This document shows positions 10,155-20,949 of a DNA stretch of 64,000 bases, in pieces. A program made the position numbers and the translations under genes. The notes under the pieces were generated by a model. It did not search any database and was not told where the DNA came from. It was given only the letters and a program-made list of their open reading frames with translations. Position 1 is the first letter of the stretch. Each line of letters starts with the position of its first letter. Source of the DNA: Uloborus plumipes (lineage: Eukaryota > Arthropoda > Arachnida > Araneae > Uloboridae); assembly GCA_038373865.1 (NCBI GenBank), contig JAXGGA010000078.1:1-64000 (forward strand), written 5' to 3'.

Positions 10155-11010
10155 TAGGGTGGGCCGGAAATGGCCTTTTTTTTATTTCGATGATGGGTAG
10201 GGTGATTCGGAAAAAGTGCCATTGGGGGAGCAAAGTGCACAAATAAATTTAAAATTTTTTGGTCCATTTCTTGACCTGCCGCAATTGCCTTAAAGTTTGG
10301 AAAAAATGGAGTTTTTTTTGAAGATTTTTATATACCGTAAAGTCGGGTTACTTGGACCCTAAGGGGTTACTTGAGCCCATTACTGTAAAATGATTAAATC
10401 TAGGTTTGGTACTTATTAGTTGAAGACTTGCACGTAGTTCCTTGTTTCTCCTCTAGGTAGAAGCACTCTGCAGTCTCTAATGCTAGTACCAAACCCAGAT
10501 TTTATCATTTTACTGTGGGCTCAAGTAACCTCCTTGTGGGTCCAAGTAACCCGACTTTACGGTATTTTTTTTCTATTTTCGATGACATGTAGGGCGGAAA
10601 AGGTGCCATTGGGGCATAGAAATTTCAAAAAAAAAAAAAATTGAGGTACGTGGTATAATTCCTTCCTTTTCCATATACATCAAGCAGATTTGGCTATTTC
10701 CTGTTTTTTTCTACGTTTTAAATTAAATTTTGTCAAATCGTTAAAATGCGGTTTTCGCTGTACTTATCTGAAATAACTACATTATTTAGCACACATAATG
10801 CATTTTTAGATGTCAGGCAATTAAAATTTTTGTAAAATAATTTCCTAAAAATCTTTAAAAACTGCATTTTTTCCAAACTTCAGCACAGTTGCGGCAGATC
10901 AAGAAATTGACCAAAAAGTTTCAAATTTTATATATGTAATTTTCTTCCCCAATGGCACCTTTTCCGCACTCCCCATCATCGAAATAAAAAGTATTTTTCG
11001 CGCCACCCTA
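10155..11010. mobile_element. Fold-back element with TAGGGTGG ends
   Basis: The 856-bp element starts TAGGGTGGGCCGG and ends GCGCCACCCTA. The arms stay complementary well inward: GGTCCATTTCTTGACCTGCC on the left against GGCAGATCAAGAAATTGACC on the right, and GCCATTGGGG against CCCCAATGGC. Flanks ATGTATAA (10147-10154) and ATGTATAT (11011-11018) match at 7 of 8 positions, suggesting an 8-bp duplication of hAT type. It was itself hit by the MITE at 10335-10562. Confidence 0.75.
10335..10562. mobile_element. 228-bp palindromic MITE nested in fold-back
   Basis: Nearly a complete palindrome. The left arm starts CCGTAAAGTCGGGTTACTTG and the right arm ends CAAGTAACCCGACTTTACGG. The inner parts also pair (TGGGCTCAAGTAACC and GGTTACTTGAGCCCA; AAATCTAGGTTTGGTAC and GTACCAAACCCAGATTT). 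TA flanks both sides. The terminal phrase is related to that of the 5922-7211 element, so the same transposase family may have moved both. Confidence 0.9.
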
Positions 11011-11018
11011 ATGTATAT

Positions 11019-11590
11019 GTACAAGCATTAATTTTTTAAAGACAGGGGTAGGGGGAGTCACCCCTACGACTAAATTACAGGCCTAGTTCAGAAAATGTGG
11101 GGCTGAGTTAAATGGTAAAATATTGGAAATATTTTGACAATGTTCTAAGCATATCTATCTTAATACAGTCAAAAAGTTTACCTCTAATGATCACATGAGA
11201 ATGCATCTTTAGTTTCAAAATTTGATACCTATCAGGTCTGGGCGACGTGAGAATTTCTACTTCGTAATACATCGTCAACATACTCGCGATGTTGTTAACA
11301 GTTCAAATTTAAAAATATATTACAATACAATAATTCGTTCATATTAAAAGATGGATGTATAATTGAAATTAAATTCATTTATGATAAGATAATAAAGAAG
11401 TAAATAATACACTTTTATTCATTAAAATGATGAGTATTTATTCATTAAAATGATAATATTTACAGCAGCATAAATTCTAACTGGATGGCATAAATTCTAA
11501 CTAAAAATTTCTTTTTTTAAACTTTAAATTTGAATATAAAATGTATGCAAAATATTTTGCACGGAAATATTCTAAATGTAGTAGTAATTT
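11019..11590. other. No gene; flanking dispersed repeat
   Basis: The first ~80 bp (GCATTAATTTTTTAAAG and on to ACAGGCCTAG) continue the dispersed repeat interrupted by the fold-back element, with a counterpart near 31080-31145. The rest is AT-rich with no gene seen. Confidence 0.5.
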
Positions 11591-11593
11591 GTC

Positions 11594-11597
11594 AAAA

Positions 11598-11642
<45 letters not shown>
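11594..11642. repeat. Poly(A) plus (TA)n tract
   Basis: A run of about 20 A residues passes directly into (TA)n. Confidence 0.95.
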
Positions 11643-11648
<6 letters not shown>

Positions 11649-11934
11649 CGGTAAATGCGCAAAGCATTAATAAATATTAAAGACATGTGTTTTAGAGTTA
11701 CAAGGAGCCTATTTTTCAGTGCAAAAATATTTGTGATTGTAGATGGAATGCGTAACTTTGCTTCTACGAGCTCATATCTTTTTGTATTGAAAAAAAGTCT
11801 TGTAACCCTAAAATATATCTGCAATTTGTTTTGTTTTGCTATTTTTCACTTTTGATTTTGATTTTTTTTTTTTTTTTTGAAGTTTTTTTTTTTTTTTTCA
11901 TTGCACGTTGGCGCTGGAAGTGAACTGGAAATGA

Positions 11935-12125
11935 CAACATAAAAACCACCGCCAGCTCGGTCATTTCATCCAGAGACTGCAGTTTCGGGCTTGTTAGCAC
12001 TCGTCAGTCTTTGATAAGTGCTAACTTGCACGAAACTGCAGTCTTTGAATTGAATGTCGGAGTTGGCAGTGCATTACATGTATTTTTCCTTAGGCCAGGC
12101 TTAGGGGCGGTAATTGACTGCTTTG
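11935..12125 (-). repeat. Dispersed repeat, copy of 2.7-kb element
   Basis: The reverse complement of about 12020-12125 aligns with 2675-2780 across AAAGCAGTCA, TAACCGCC or TTACCGCC, TAAGCC and AATGCACYRCCAACT. Inside are two inverted segments around CTGCAGTTTCGGGCTTGTTAG and its complement, and the GCACTCGTCAGT phrase. It is the same family as the inverted repeat at 2675-3090. Confidence 0.7.
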
Positions 12126-13616
12126 CATTCCACCTGCTTCCATCAAATGCGCGCAGATTCTGAAGCTAAATCGATTTATGCGGTCTGCTGGGATCTGAAA
12201 GGTTGGTGGTTCAAAATTACTCGGGATAGTGATATGTTATAAAAAAAAGGGAGGGGGGAAAGAGAGTCTTGTGGACTAGGCGACATAAGTTATGCTTTTA
12301 TTGAACAACATAAGCTTATAATGAAACAGCGAAGAAATAAACATTGAAACAATAAATCGAATTAAGTTTCAGTAAATGCAGTTAAATTTATTAATTCCAC
12401 GTGATCCCTTTTACATTCTAAGCTTGCGTTGTTGTTCAAAAAAAAGAATATTTTTGATTCTTGATTTTTTTTTTTTTTTTTTTGAATTTTTTAATACTTC
12501 TATGTGTATTTGTATATATTTGTCTATCGAGAATTTGTATATATACTGCTATCAACTTAAATATGAAACCTCAACACAAATATCCCACAGATATTTCTTT
12601 TGTTTAACTTTTCATTTTTTGTAATTTAGTTTAATATAATTTTATTTTATATACAATTACATCTGCGGTGGTACTACGTAATCCAAAGGTTCTGAAATCG
12701 GTAGCTATGGGCATGTAAGAATCGATAAATTAGGTGAAAACCAGTATTCCCGTGACCTTAGAAAGTTTAATTACAATGATATGCGCAATGAAGATACATT
12801 ATTTCTCTCATGGTGTAACAAACAGAATACCATTTCCTTCATTTCGAGCTCGATAGGAAGTATCCCACACTTAATTACCGTCGGAAACGAGCCTAAAACA
12901 GCAAAAAAATCAGACAGTCTGCAAACCACGAGCGAAAATTTGCATAAGAGGAATCTCCTCACCATAGTTTGACCATAGTTGCACATCTGCATCAAACGCG
13001 GCACTGCATTCTTCCCCACTGTGGAAGATGATGTGTGAGCGGGCTCTCACGCTGTGATTCCAACCTTAATTAGAACTTCCTGTTTCGAGATTTCATAGAC
13101 AAAGCTTGGAACGACAAACTCTGTGGTTTACACACCACCCCGCCTTCCAGGTTTGACGAAGATTGTTTCGATTTTGAGTGCTTCCTGCACGTGGTTGGGA
13201 TAGGTTTGTACTTTTGGGGAAAGGGGATTGGAGGACATTCTTGGGATTTTTTGTGGTGTGTGGAAGGTGGTATTGATTAATGGTCAAGGATTACATCATA
13301 GGATGTTTTGGAAAACGACCACAATGAGTAATTCGGTGAGAATAATAAAAGGTGCTGAAGGCGAATTATTTGCACGATAAATCATCAAACCGATCGTTAT
13401 TTCTGCCAACAGATTTAGCATTTTTTTTTTTTCGTTTAGAGTCGAAACTACTGATATATTTTTAAAGTGCAATGAAATATAATATCTAAGTTTAAAGAGT
13501 AATTACTTGATTAAAGAGAAAAAAAAAGTTTCTTATTTTAAAATATGCTTTGCAACATGGAAAACAAACAGTTTTAAAAAATGCTGATAGTAAAACTAGG
13601 ATGAATTAGAAAAATT

Positions 13617-13654
<38 letters not shown>

Positions 13655-15775
13655 CAGCCAAAAATCGTCTTTACGCTGTGCAGTATTAAATCTTAGTTAA
13701 TCAAACGGTGATTAAGAGCGAACGTAGGTTCAGGGCCGCTGTGAGCTAAGACGGGCCTCCTGCCATTTTTGTCACTGGACCCTCCCCTCTCGCATAAAGC
13801 TTAGAAAACGTACAACTCCGATTCCGATCTCCCCCTCTCCTAATCCAGGCTCGGGCTCCTAATTCATGATGTTTGGAAACATTTTATCTGAAGTAGAAAT
13901 AAACTTCTTTGAAAAGCATATATGTCCTGAAAATGATTCAGATTATTGAAATAAATAAATAAATTTCGAGATTTAAAAAACTGAAGAAGTGACACATATA
14001 ATAATGAGACTGATATATTTTCAAAAGAAGCGCATTTTAATTTAAAAATTACAGCTACATTAAATTAGAAAGTCACGATAATATCTATGCAGTAATAATA
14101 ATGACTAATAGTTATAAGTTTGGAAATAAATGACTTGCACGATTGTTGTATTATAGAATGGGTGATAAAATTGTTCTTTTTACCTTGAGTCTTGCATAAC
14201 GATGGATTCTTTAGGAAAAACCATTTCTGTTTCTCTTTACTTTGCAAGAATCATTACCGGAACTATGATATTTTCTTAATGTAGTTCTTACTTTTCCAGG
14301 ATACAGAATTGTATCATATTTTACGGCATCCAACCTCGCATGTTTAACTTACCGACTTTTTTTGTTTTTATTGAAGCTAAATGAGGCAGAGCTTGTAATA
14401 ACGTACTCAATTGATGTTCTCAAATTATAGTGTGTGCACAAAAATTGATGCATCTCATGCGAAGCTCATCGTTTTCAAATAACGGTTAGTCAAATGACTG
14501 TTCAGGACAGGTTTATATATATAAATATATATAACTTGCTTCCTTTTCTCGAATATTTTTGCGGATGCTTCTTCTTCCAATGTATACATGACTGGATTTG
14601 GCTTCAGACTTTCCCTGCTTTTTCGTTCACATTCTTTATTTCTTAAAGTAACTCTTCTTTATTTTTACCAGTTATTTATCTGAGTGGAAAAAGACATATG
14701 ATATTTTTGTGTTTTTAAAACATGCACATTAGGTGGAAATTCACTAAATTTTAGGTTATGAATTTTTCAGGGTGTTCCAGAAGAATGCTTTGTACAAACT
14801 TGGAGGGGAGGTAGAAGAGCACCACAACAAGCAAGAATCACTCACTGACATATGATCGCAAAAGTAATGCTGACACACTAGATGTACATAAAGCCAGACG
14901 CTAAAAGATGGGAAACAGGTAACAAATAGCTATAAATTATTACACAAATAATATCTTGCGCTACATTTCGGTTTTTAAGAAGAGATTAAAGTAGTAGTAC
15001 ATGGGAGCTGCAGCTCTAATTTATGCGTTTTAATAACAAGGCACCGATCGCCGCAATTACAAACTATTCCCATGTTTTCATCCATCGTTGCGTTGTTCCA
15101 ACGCGTGTATTACAGATATTCGTCGCCACTTTAAATTATCACTTTCAATCTTTAAAAATTCCACTTAAAAAAATGCTGGGTAAAATCGAGACGGATAGGT
15201 TTGTGATTAGTAAATAGTACTTTGATATTATTTTGCAGGCAAACTATAGAAGTTCTTTTTGTTTTATTTAGAAACTTTAGTTAGAGACCCATTAAACATA
15301 GCTGAATATTTTTGGATATTTCACTATTTAGATCTATCAAACAGAAAGTAGTGGGATTTTTGAAATCGGTACTTAATTTGCTTAAATCTCCGCTGATTTT
15401 GATAAGTAATAAGTATGATAGGATTTTTCGTTAGCAAAATTTAATTCTGTTGTTTTTCGCAATACAAAACATAAATGCTGAAAAAGCAATAATATTACAA
15501 AAATATTTGCATTTTGACCCTGATGAGACTGACTGTATTTTAAAAATAGCTAAAAGAATGGCAACTTATGTATTTCATTCAATATTCATTTGCTTTTCTT
15601 TACTAATTATCCATGTCCTCACCCTGCTTAATTAAGCCTTTAAGTCAATTACTACTACGTCTGCAGATTTGTGTACGTCACAGTCACAGACTCTCATAAA
15701 GCAGTCGCAAAATGATTCCTGTCACAGGCTTAGTGAGGCTAAAATGTACTACTTTATCTAAATAAACAATTGTGT
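12126..15775. other. No gene seen; one complex non-repeat stretch
   Basis: Mostly AT-rich with homopolymers, including a 28-T run near 13620. The part from about 12770 to 13290 differs: it is compositionally balanced, without homopolymers, and matches no other part of the window. No long ORF, splice-bounded exon or RNA gene can be supported in it; a conserved regulatory element is one possibility. Around 14520 there is a short (TA)n-like stretch. Confidence 0.5.
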
Positions 15776-15777
15776 TA

Positions 15778-16096
15778 CACTGCAGAAAAAAGCTTTTGTT
15801 TTTACAGTATAATACTGAAAGCAGAGGTTTCAGTTTAAAACTGTAAAAACACGGTAATAAACTAAAACTAGCTGTTTTACAGTTTATCATTGTAAAATTA
15901 GCAATTTAACGGTTTCTTACCATAAAATTAGCTGTATTATACTGTAAAACAACAGTATAATACTGGCAGCAGGGGTTCCAGTTTGAAACTGTAAAATGCA
16001 CAGTAATAAACTAAAATTACCAATTTCACAGTTTATTACTGCAAAATAACTATAAAATTAGCATTATGTTACTGCTGAACCATTTTTTTTACAGTG
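15778..16096. mobile_element. 319-bp TA-flanked MITE with internal repeat
   Basis: Ends are CACTGCAGAAAAAAG at the left and, reading inward from the right, CACTGTAAAAAAAATGG, each bordered by TA. The inside is a direct repeat with about 146-bp spacing: ACAGTATAATACTG, CAGTTTRAAACTGTAAAA and the ACAGTAATAAACTAAAA-type segment each occur twice. No coding capacity. Confidence 0.75.
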
Positions 16097-17100
16097 TATG
16101 TACCGTTGACATAATACTTTGGAAAAAAAGAAATCATTTAATGAAGCAGCGGTTGTCTATTTCTGCTCCTGATACGTGTAATTCAAAGCAATCAATCTTC
16201 ACCATGCATTTAAAAATGAAAGAATGCCACTTTTTTTTTCAAAAAATAAGTTTCGAACTTAGTAGCTTAAAATAATTAGTAATTTAATATATATAACTAT
16301 CAACTTAAAATAACACCGCTCATTTTAAATTTAATAAATCATTTAAAGAAAAATAATTAAATATAGAAAATATAAATAGATGAACATTTTAACAATATAA
16401 TAACTATCTTCATCAACAATCATAGATACTGAGCTCCTAGACTACAGCATAGGTATGGATTGGCTGGAAAAAAATATGGAAACAATTAAAAATGTTAATA
16501 AGCAGAACAGTATAAAAAGTTAATTACCAGAAACTTGAAATAAAATTACACAATGTAGAAAAATCAATGAAAGAACTAATTAAAGCATTCAAAATAAAAT
16601 GAACTAGGTAGAAACATATTTAATTATAATTTGATTTTAATTAGTCATATCGAGCATGATCGACGAAACTCTCGAAAAGGCTTTTGAACAACATGGATAA
16701 AAAAAACCCTTACTTCACTTCGTTTTATATATATGTATTTATTAGTTATGGATGTGTGAGTGTGTTTTTTTTTTTTCAGAGAATACAGCTAGAATATTAA
16801 TGCTACACAATTTCGTTCAAATTTTCTTATGCAGGTAAATTTATGTTTTTAAAGCCTTTTTTTTAATTTAAAAAAAAGCTTCTCATAAACGTCCAATAAT
16901 GTCGTCTAAAATTTCTAGTTTTGTTGTCTGAATATTTTTTACCCCGGACGTAACAAGGAAAGGAGTTATAAGTTTGACGTGTCTGTGTATCTGTCTGTGG
17001 CACCGTACAGCCTAAAAGGATGAACCGTTTTTTTTTTTTGTTTGAAAGGTGAAGTGATCGAGAGTGTTCTTAGCTAGGTCGCATGTTCGGATGACATATA
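16097..17100. other. No gene; one repeat-like fragment
   Basis: AT-rich. The stretch around 16945-17035 (ACGTAACAAGGAAAGGAGTT, then GTGTCTGTGTATCTGTCTGT and GGATGAACCG) resembles a phrase I associate with dispersed arthropod repeats; the class is unknown and the confidence is low. Confidence 0.35.
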
Positions 17101-17108
17101 TTAACAAA

Positions 17109-17851
17109 TAGTGATGCACCGATTAATCGGCAGTACCGATTAATCGGCCATAATCGGCCACTTTGTCGATTATTAATAATCGGCAAAATTGGGCCGATTA
17201 ATCGGCTGAAAAATATTTTTTTTCTATTATTCTTTAAAGTGTTCCTTCACTAAGAAACTATGCTTGATTTTATTGACAGTAATAATAATTCTCATAGTTG
17301 ATATTAAGTTTTCAATAAATGTATTCTACTGCTTTGAACACTAGACAATGTTGCAACATTTTTCATGTGCGATAGTTTTCTCCTTAGCACTGTGTTAGGT
17401 AACCTCTAATTTTCAAAGAATAAAAGTCTTGAATTAAATTGTTACTGATAATTAAAATTGAAAATTTAAAGTACTCCTAAATTGTGGAGTGCTCACCATA
17501 GACCCTCCCCCCCCTTTTTTTTTCAAATTTATATGTCCAATTAATATAATTAACAATGTATTAATGTAATATTATTGACAATAATATGTAAATCGGTTCT
17601 ATGAAATTTAATAAAATACGGAAATTATTTTGTGAACATTAGGAAAATGGAACAAATCTTCTCAGAAATAAATTACTTACTATTTCTAAACTCGGATTTG
17701 TATAAGAGAGAAAAAAAAGTGATTGTGAAATCGTAGTATTAAAAACAATCATTCTTACCATTAATCAGCTCAGCCGATTAATCGGCCGATAATCAACAAC
17801 CGATTAATCGGTAATCGGTAATCGGCCAATTTGCTTATCGGTGCATCCCTA
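17109..17851 (+). mobile_element. hAT-like MITE, copy 1 (743 bp)
   Basis: Starts TAGTGATGCACCGATTAATC and ends ATCGGTGCATCCCTA. A perfect 8-bp duplication, TTAACAAA, flanks it at 17101-17108 and 17852-17859, the hAT hallmark. Subterminal arms are rich in GATTAATCGG repeats on both strands. The AT-rich centre has no ORF. A second copy, inverted, lies at 33659-34392. Confidence 0.92.
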
Positions 17852-18119
17852 TTAACAAAGGTATTAATTAAAAACCTTTAAAATGTTTTTCACGGTTTTT
17901 GAAGTGAAAACATATGGAAAAATTTAAAACAATAGTACCAAAAGAAAGAAAAAAAATTCTACGTCTGATAAGATCTGTTTGGAATTTCCATGTAAAATAC
18001 ACTGGCGAAAAAAAAATCCCTACACCAAGAAAAAATTACTATACAGTAATACCATTTGGGTAATGCAATTGTCTATTAAACAAGTGTAATTGATTAAATA
18101 TGAATTATGTACAAATGTG

Positions 18120-19200
18120 AAATTATGTTACTTTAATAGCCAGTGTAACCTCCAGAATTTTGTGGGCAAGCCTGCAAACGTGCATGCATTGTGTCATACA
18201 GGTGCCGAATGTCACTTTGTGGTATGGAGTGCCATGCTTGTTGCACTTGTTGTATCAATACTAGGACAGTCATTGCTGACTGTGGATGATGCTGAAGTTG
18301 CCGTCCAATGATACCCTATACGTGATCCATTGGAAACAGATCTGGGGATCTTGCAGGTCATGGTAACATGTCAACACTATAGAGCACATTGCGTTACAGC
18401 AGCGGTGTGAGGGCGAGCGTTATCCTGCGAGAAAACTCTCCCTTGAATGCTACTCTACTCATAAAGGGCTGTACTATAGGTTGAATTTCCAGACTGACGA
18501 CAAATTTGCAGTCAGTGTGTTTGGGATAACTACAAGAGTGCTCCTGCTGTCATAGGAAATTGTTCCCGAGACAATGACTCCAGGTGTAGGTCCCGTGTGT
18601 CTAGGTCGCAGACAGCTTGGATGCAGGTGGTCCCCTGGCTTCTTTCTGACCAACATACGACCAACACTGGCACCTAAGCAAAATCTGTTTTCATCCGAAA
18701 TTACAATAGATCTCCACTCCGACCTCCAGTGAGCTCTGTCTTGACACCACTGCCGTCGCAAACGGCAATGGTTTGCAGTCAATGGAATACCGGGTACAGG
18801 ATACCTTGGTTCGGAGCTGTCCTTGAAGTACGCTATTTCTTACCGTTATTTGGGTCACGACGATACCAACTGCAGCTCAAATGTCAGCCGCAGATGCAGT
18901 ACGATGCGCCACAGCCGTACGCAGGATTCGGCGATCTTCCTTCTCAGTTGTGCCACGTGGCAGCTCGGAACTCGATCTTCTTGAGGTAGTACCATCCCTT
19001 GCCCATAGCTTCTAATAATCATGCGTGGTGGAAACATTCCCACCAAGTCTTTCTGCAATATCGCGAAGTGAAAATCCACCTTCTCGTAGTCAAATTGTAC
19101 GACCTCGTTTAAACTCGGTGAGCTGTTGATAATGGCTTCTTCATCTTCTTAAAAGCATTCCTGGCTGGAAGCAATGCGTCAACTTTCACGGAGAAATAAT
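18120..19200 (-). pseudogene. Tc1-like transposase pseudogene
   Basis: Heavily broken DDE transposase. The longest open piece (18782 to 18474) has the first catalytic Asp in VISDENRFCL. Further along, reading about 18450 down to 18330, the minus strand shows SQDNARPHTA (second Asp). After a frameshift and a stop it reads PARSPDLFPMDHV, where the expected Glu is replaced by Asp. The N-terminal half lies in 19079-18855 and beyond, in other frames. The copy is inactive by several criteria: frameshifts, stops and loss of the catalytic Glu. It is similar in style to the transposase at 672-1703. Confidence 0.8.
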
Positions 19201-19344
19201 ACTCACGAGCTTTGCAACACGCTTTTAAAACAAGCTTTATTTGCATGTTTTGAGTGACGCCAGTGCGCCACACTTATGCGCGGAGCACGAAATTTCAATC
19301 GATGTCACCTTTCAGTTGTATAAACACGCCTACCAAATTTCGTT

Positions 19345-19551
19345 TACTGTCTGATTGCGTTTTGTGCGCCTGGCAGCCACGGACGCTTCCATCTGAAAAA
19401 GGGGAGATAGGTTTAGGATGCGCACTTCCTGATGCCTTCAGCTTTTGTTCGCTTACTACTTCCTCGTTGCCCCCCTATTTCGAGAAAGTCCGAAGAGACT
19501 TGGCGCGTGCGCAGATGCTGAGGAGGACACACGAAAAAATTTTAGACAGTA
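19345..19551. mobile_element. ~210-bp MITE, copy A (nested)
   Basis: Begins TACTGTCTGATTGCG and ends TTTTAGACAGTA, so the ends are inverted repeats including TA. The body has GCGCCTGGCAGCCACG-like text, CTTCCATYTGAAAAAGGGG, CCCCCTATTTYGAGAAA and CGAAGAGAC. Copies at 31993-32211 and 61260-61471 share all of these. It is inserted in the 5' untranslated side of the decayed Tc1 element. Confidence 0.85.
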
Positions 19552-19598
19552 TCTAGCGTAAGTCTTTCTTGGTGTGGGGATTTTTTTCTCCGCCAGTG

Positions 19599-19918
19599 TA
19601 GAACTGAAATTGTAACGTTTTTTAGCAAATGGCAGCTAAGGCTTAAATCTACAGATTGAAAACCGAAGTCATTGTTGGCCGACGAGGAAAGAAAACTCAA
19701 TGATTTAAAATGCTTACATTTCGCCAGTTTCTATATTTTACCAATTAAAATACTTGTAATCGATAAGCATTTCCAATTTTCCTTCTTCATTCTGCTTTTA
19801 CGACTAGCAAATTTTATTAGTAAGGGTTATCTTTCTTTTTCCGTTTACCATGTGCTCTCAAAAACAATTAAATATATTTAGACTTAAAATGCTTTATGGC
19901 CAGAGAAGTTCGTTTTAA
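19599..19918. other. No gene seen
   Basis: AT-rich spacer between the Tc1-like element and the piggyBac-like MITE, with nothing recognised. An ORF across it (19672-19881) has no family signature. Confidence 0.6.
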
Positions 19919-20396
19919 CCCATTAATGCCTAGCGTCCCTTTTTAGGGACGGTCCAAAAAAGGGTCTGAATTCCCCCAAAATGAACATTTCAACCAAATA
20001 ATAGTGTTCAATTAGTACCTTGGTACTGTTTCAATTCGTTATTAACAGATTGCAGCACATAACCATTGTAAAGTGTGTTCTGTAGCAGTTTTAATATGAT
20101 CTTTATCATAAATTACATCGTTCACAATCTCAAGAAAAAAAGTTTTCAAAGTTATTCCCAGTTTATGTTAATTGCTGATTTTATTTCTTCTTATAAAATG
20201 TCTTTTTAAATATTATATCGTAGGCAGGAAACAATTTTATTTAAAAAAGTATGTAAACTCTCCGGTCTATCGTAACTTTTGAGGGACGATTTTTCATTTG
20301 TTAATATTTTTTTTATTATTTTTATTTTCCATTAAACACTGTTTGTAACCAGTATACAAAATATCTTTGGAAAAAAAAGTGTCAGGCATTAATGGG
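19919..20396. mobile_element. piggyBac-like MITE (478 bp), TTAA flanked
   Basis: Terminal inverted repeats CCCATTAATGCC and GGCATTAATGGG, bordered by TTAA at 19915-19918 and 20397-20400, the piggyBac target. A subterminal palindrome, GTCCCTTTTTAGGGAC, lies near the left end. Bases up to about 20158 match 55776-56022, and those from there on (CCAGTTTATGTTAATTGC) match 57303-57565. It is therefore an internal-deletion product of the longer element at 55776-57565. Confidence 0.92.
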
Positions 20397-20592
20397 TTAA
20401 TATGACATCGGCAATCTGGTTCAGGGGTCGTTTAAATTTTTAATATAATCTTAGTACTTGTTTCTGTTGTACTTTGACTACAAAGTTATTAGGAGACAGG
20501 TGAAATTCTTATGGATTTTATTGAACACGAACACGTACTTAAATAATAAATTTACTTTAAAATAAAGTAAAATTAAAAAACAAACTGAGATA

Positions 20593-20947
20593 CAGTGGAA
20601 TCGCAGTTAACGAACGGATTGGGACCGAACATCTTTCGATAAATCGAACAATTTCGATAAAAGTGATACTGAAAAATGACTGTTAAGAGGGAGCAGACTC
20701 GTAACTGCGGTTTAAGTATATATTCAGCTGTTCAAAAAAAAAAAAAAAAAACTGCTGAATATAATGATTATATTTGTTAATATCGAGTGAGAGTCATACA
20801 CCGTTTATACGTTTGTCGTTTATACGTTTTTTTAATCGGTCCCGATAGAGTCCAATACATATTAACGTATACCTTTTATACGTTTTTTTTTTATTTGTAC
20901 GTTGTTTTATGCAAACCCTAAAAAAACGTATAAACTTTGTTTCACTG
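20593..20947. mobile_element. Tigger/pogo-like MITE remnants
   Basis: Two pieces. At 20593, CAGTGGAATCGCAGTTAACG preceded by TA looks like one end of a Tigger-like miniature (GGGACCGAAC follows), with no matching right end. At 20799-20947 a 149-bp TA-bordered unit starts CACCGTTTATACG and ends in CGTATAAACTTTGTTTCACTG, with repeated GTTTATACG and the internal ATCGGTCCC typical of Tigger miniatures. Confidence 0.55.
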
Positions 20948-20949
20948 TA

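Larger units (their letters stand above)
18000..19598 (-). mobile_element. Tc1-like transposon, decayed, with nested MITE
   Basis: Ends are CACTGGCGAAAAAAAAATCC on the left and, reading inward from the right, CACTGGCGGAGAAAAAAATC. Both continue into CACACCAAGAAA-type sequence and each is bordered by TA. The transposase is on the minus strand. Between its start and the right terminus sits an unrelated 207-bp MITE (19345-19551). Confidence 0.85.
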
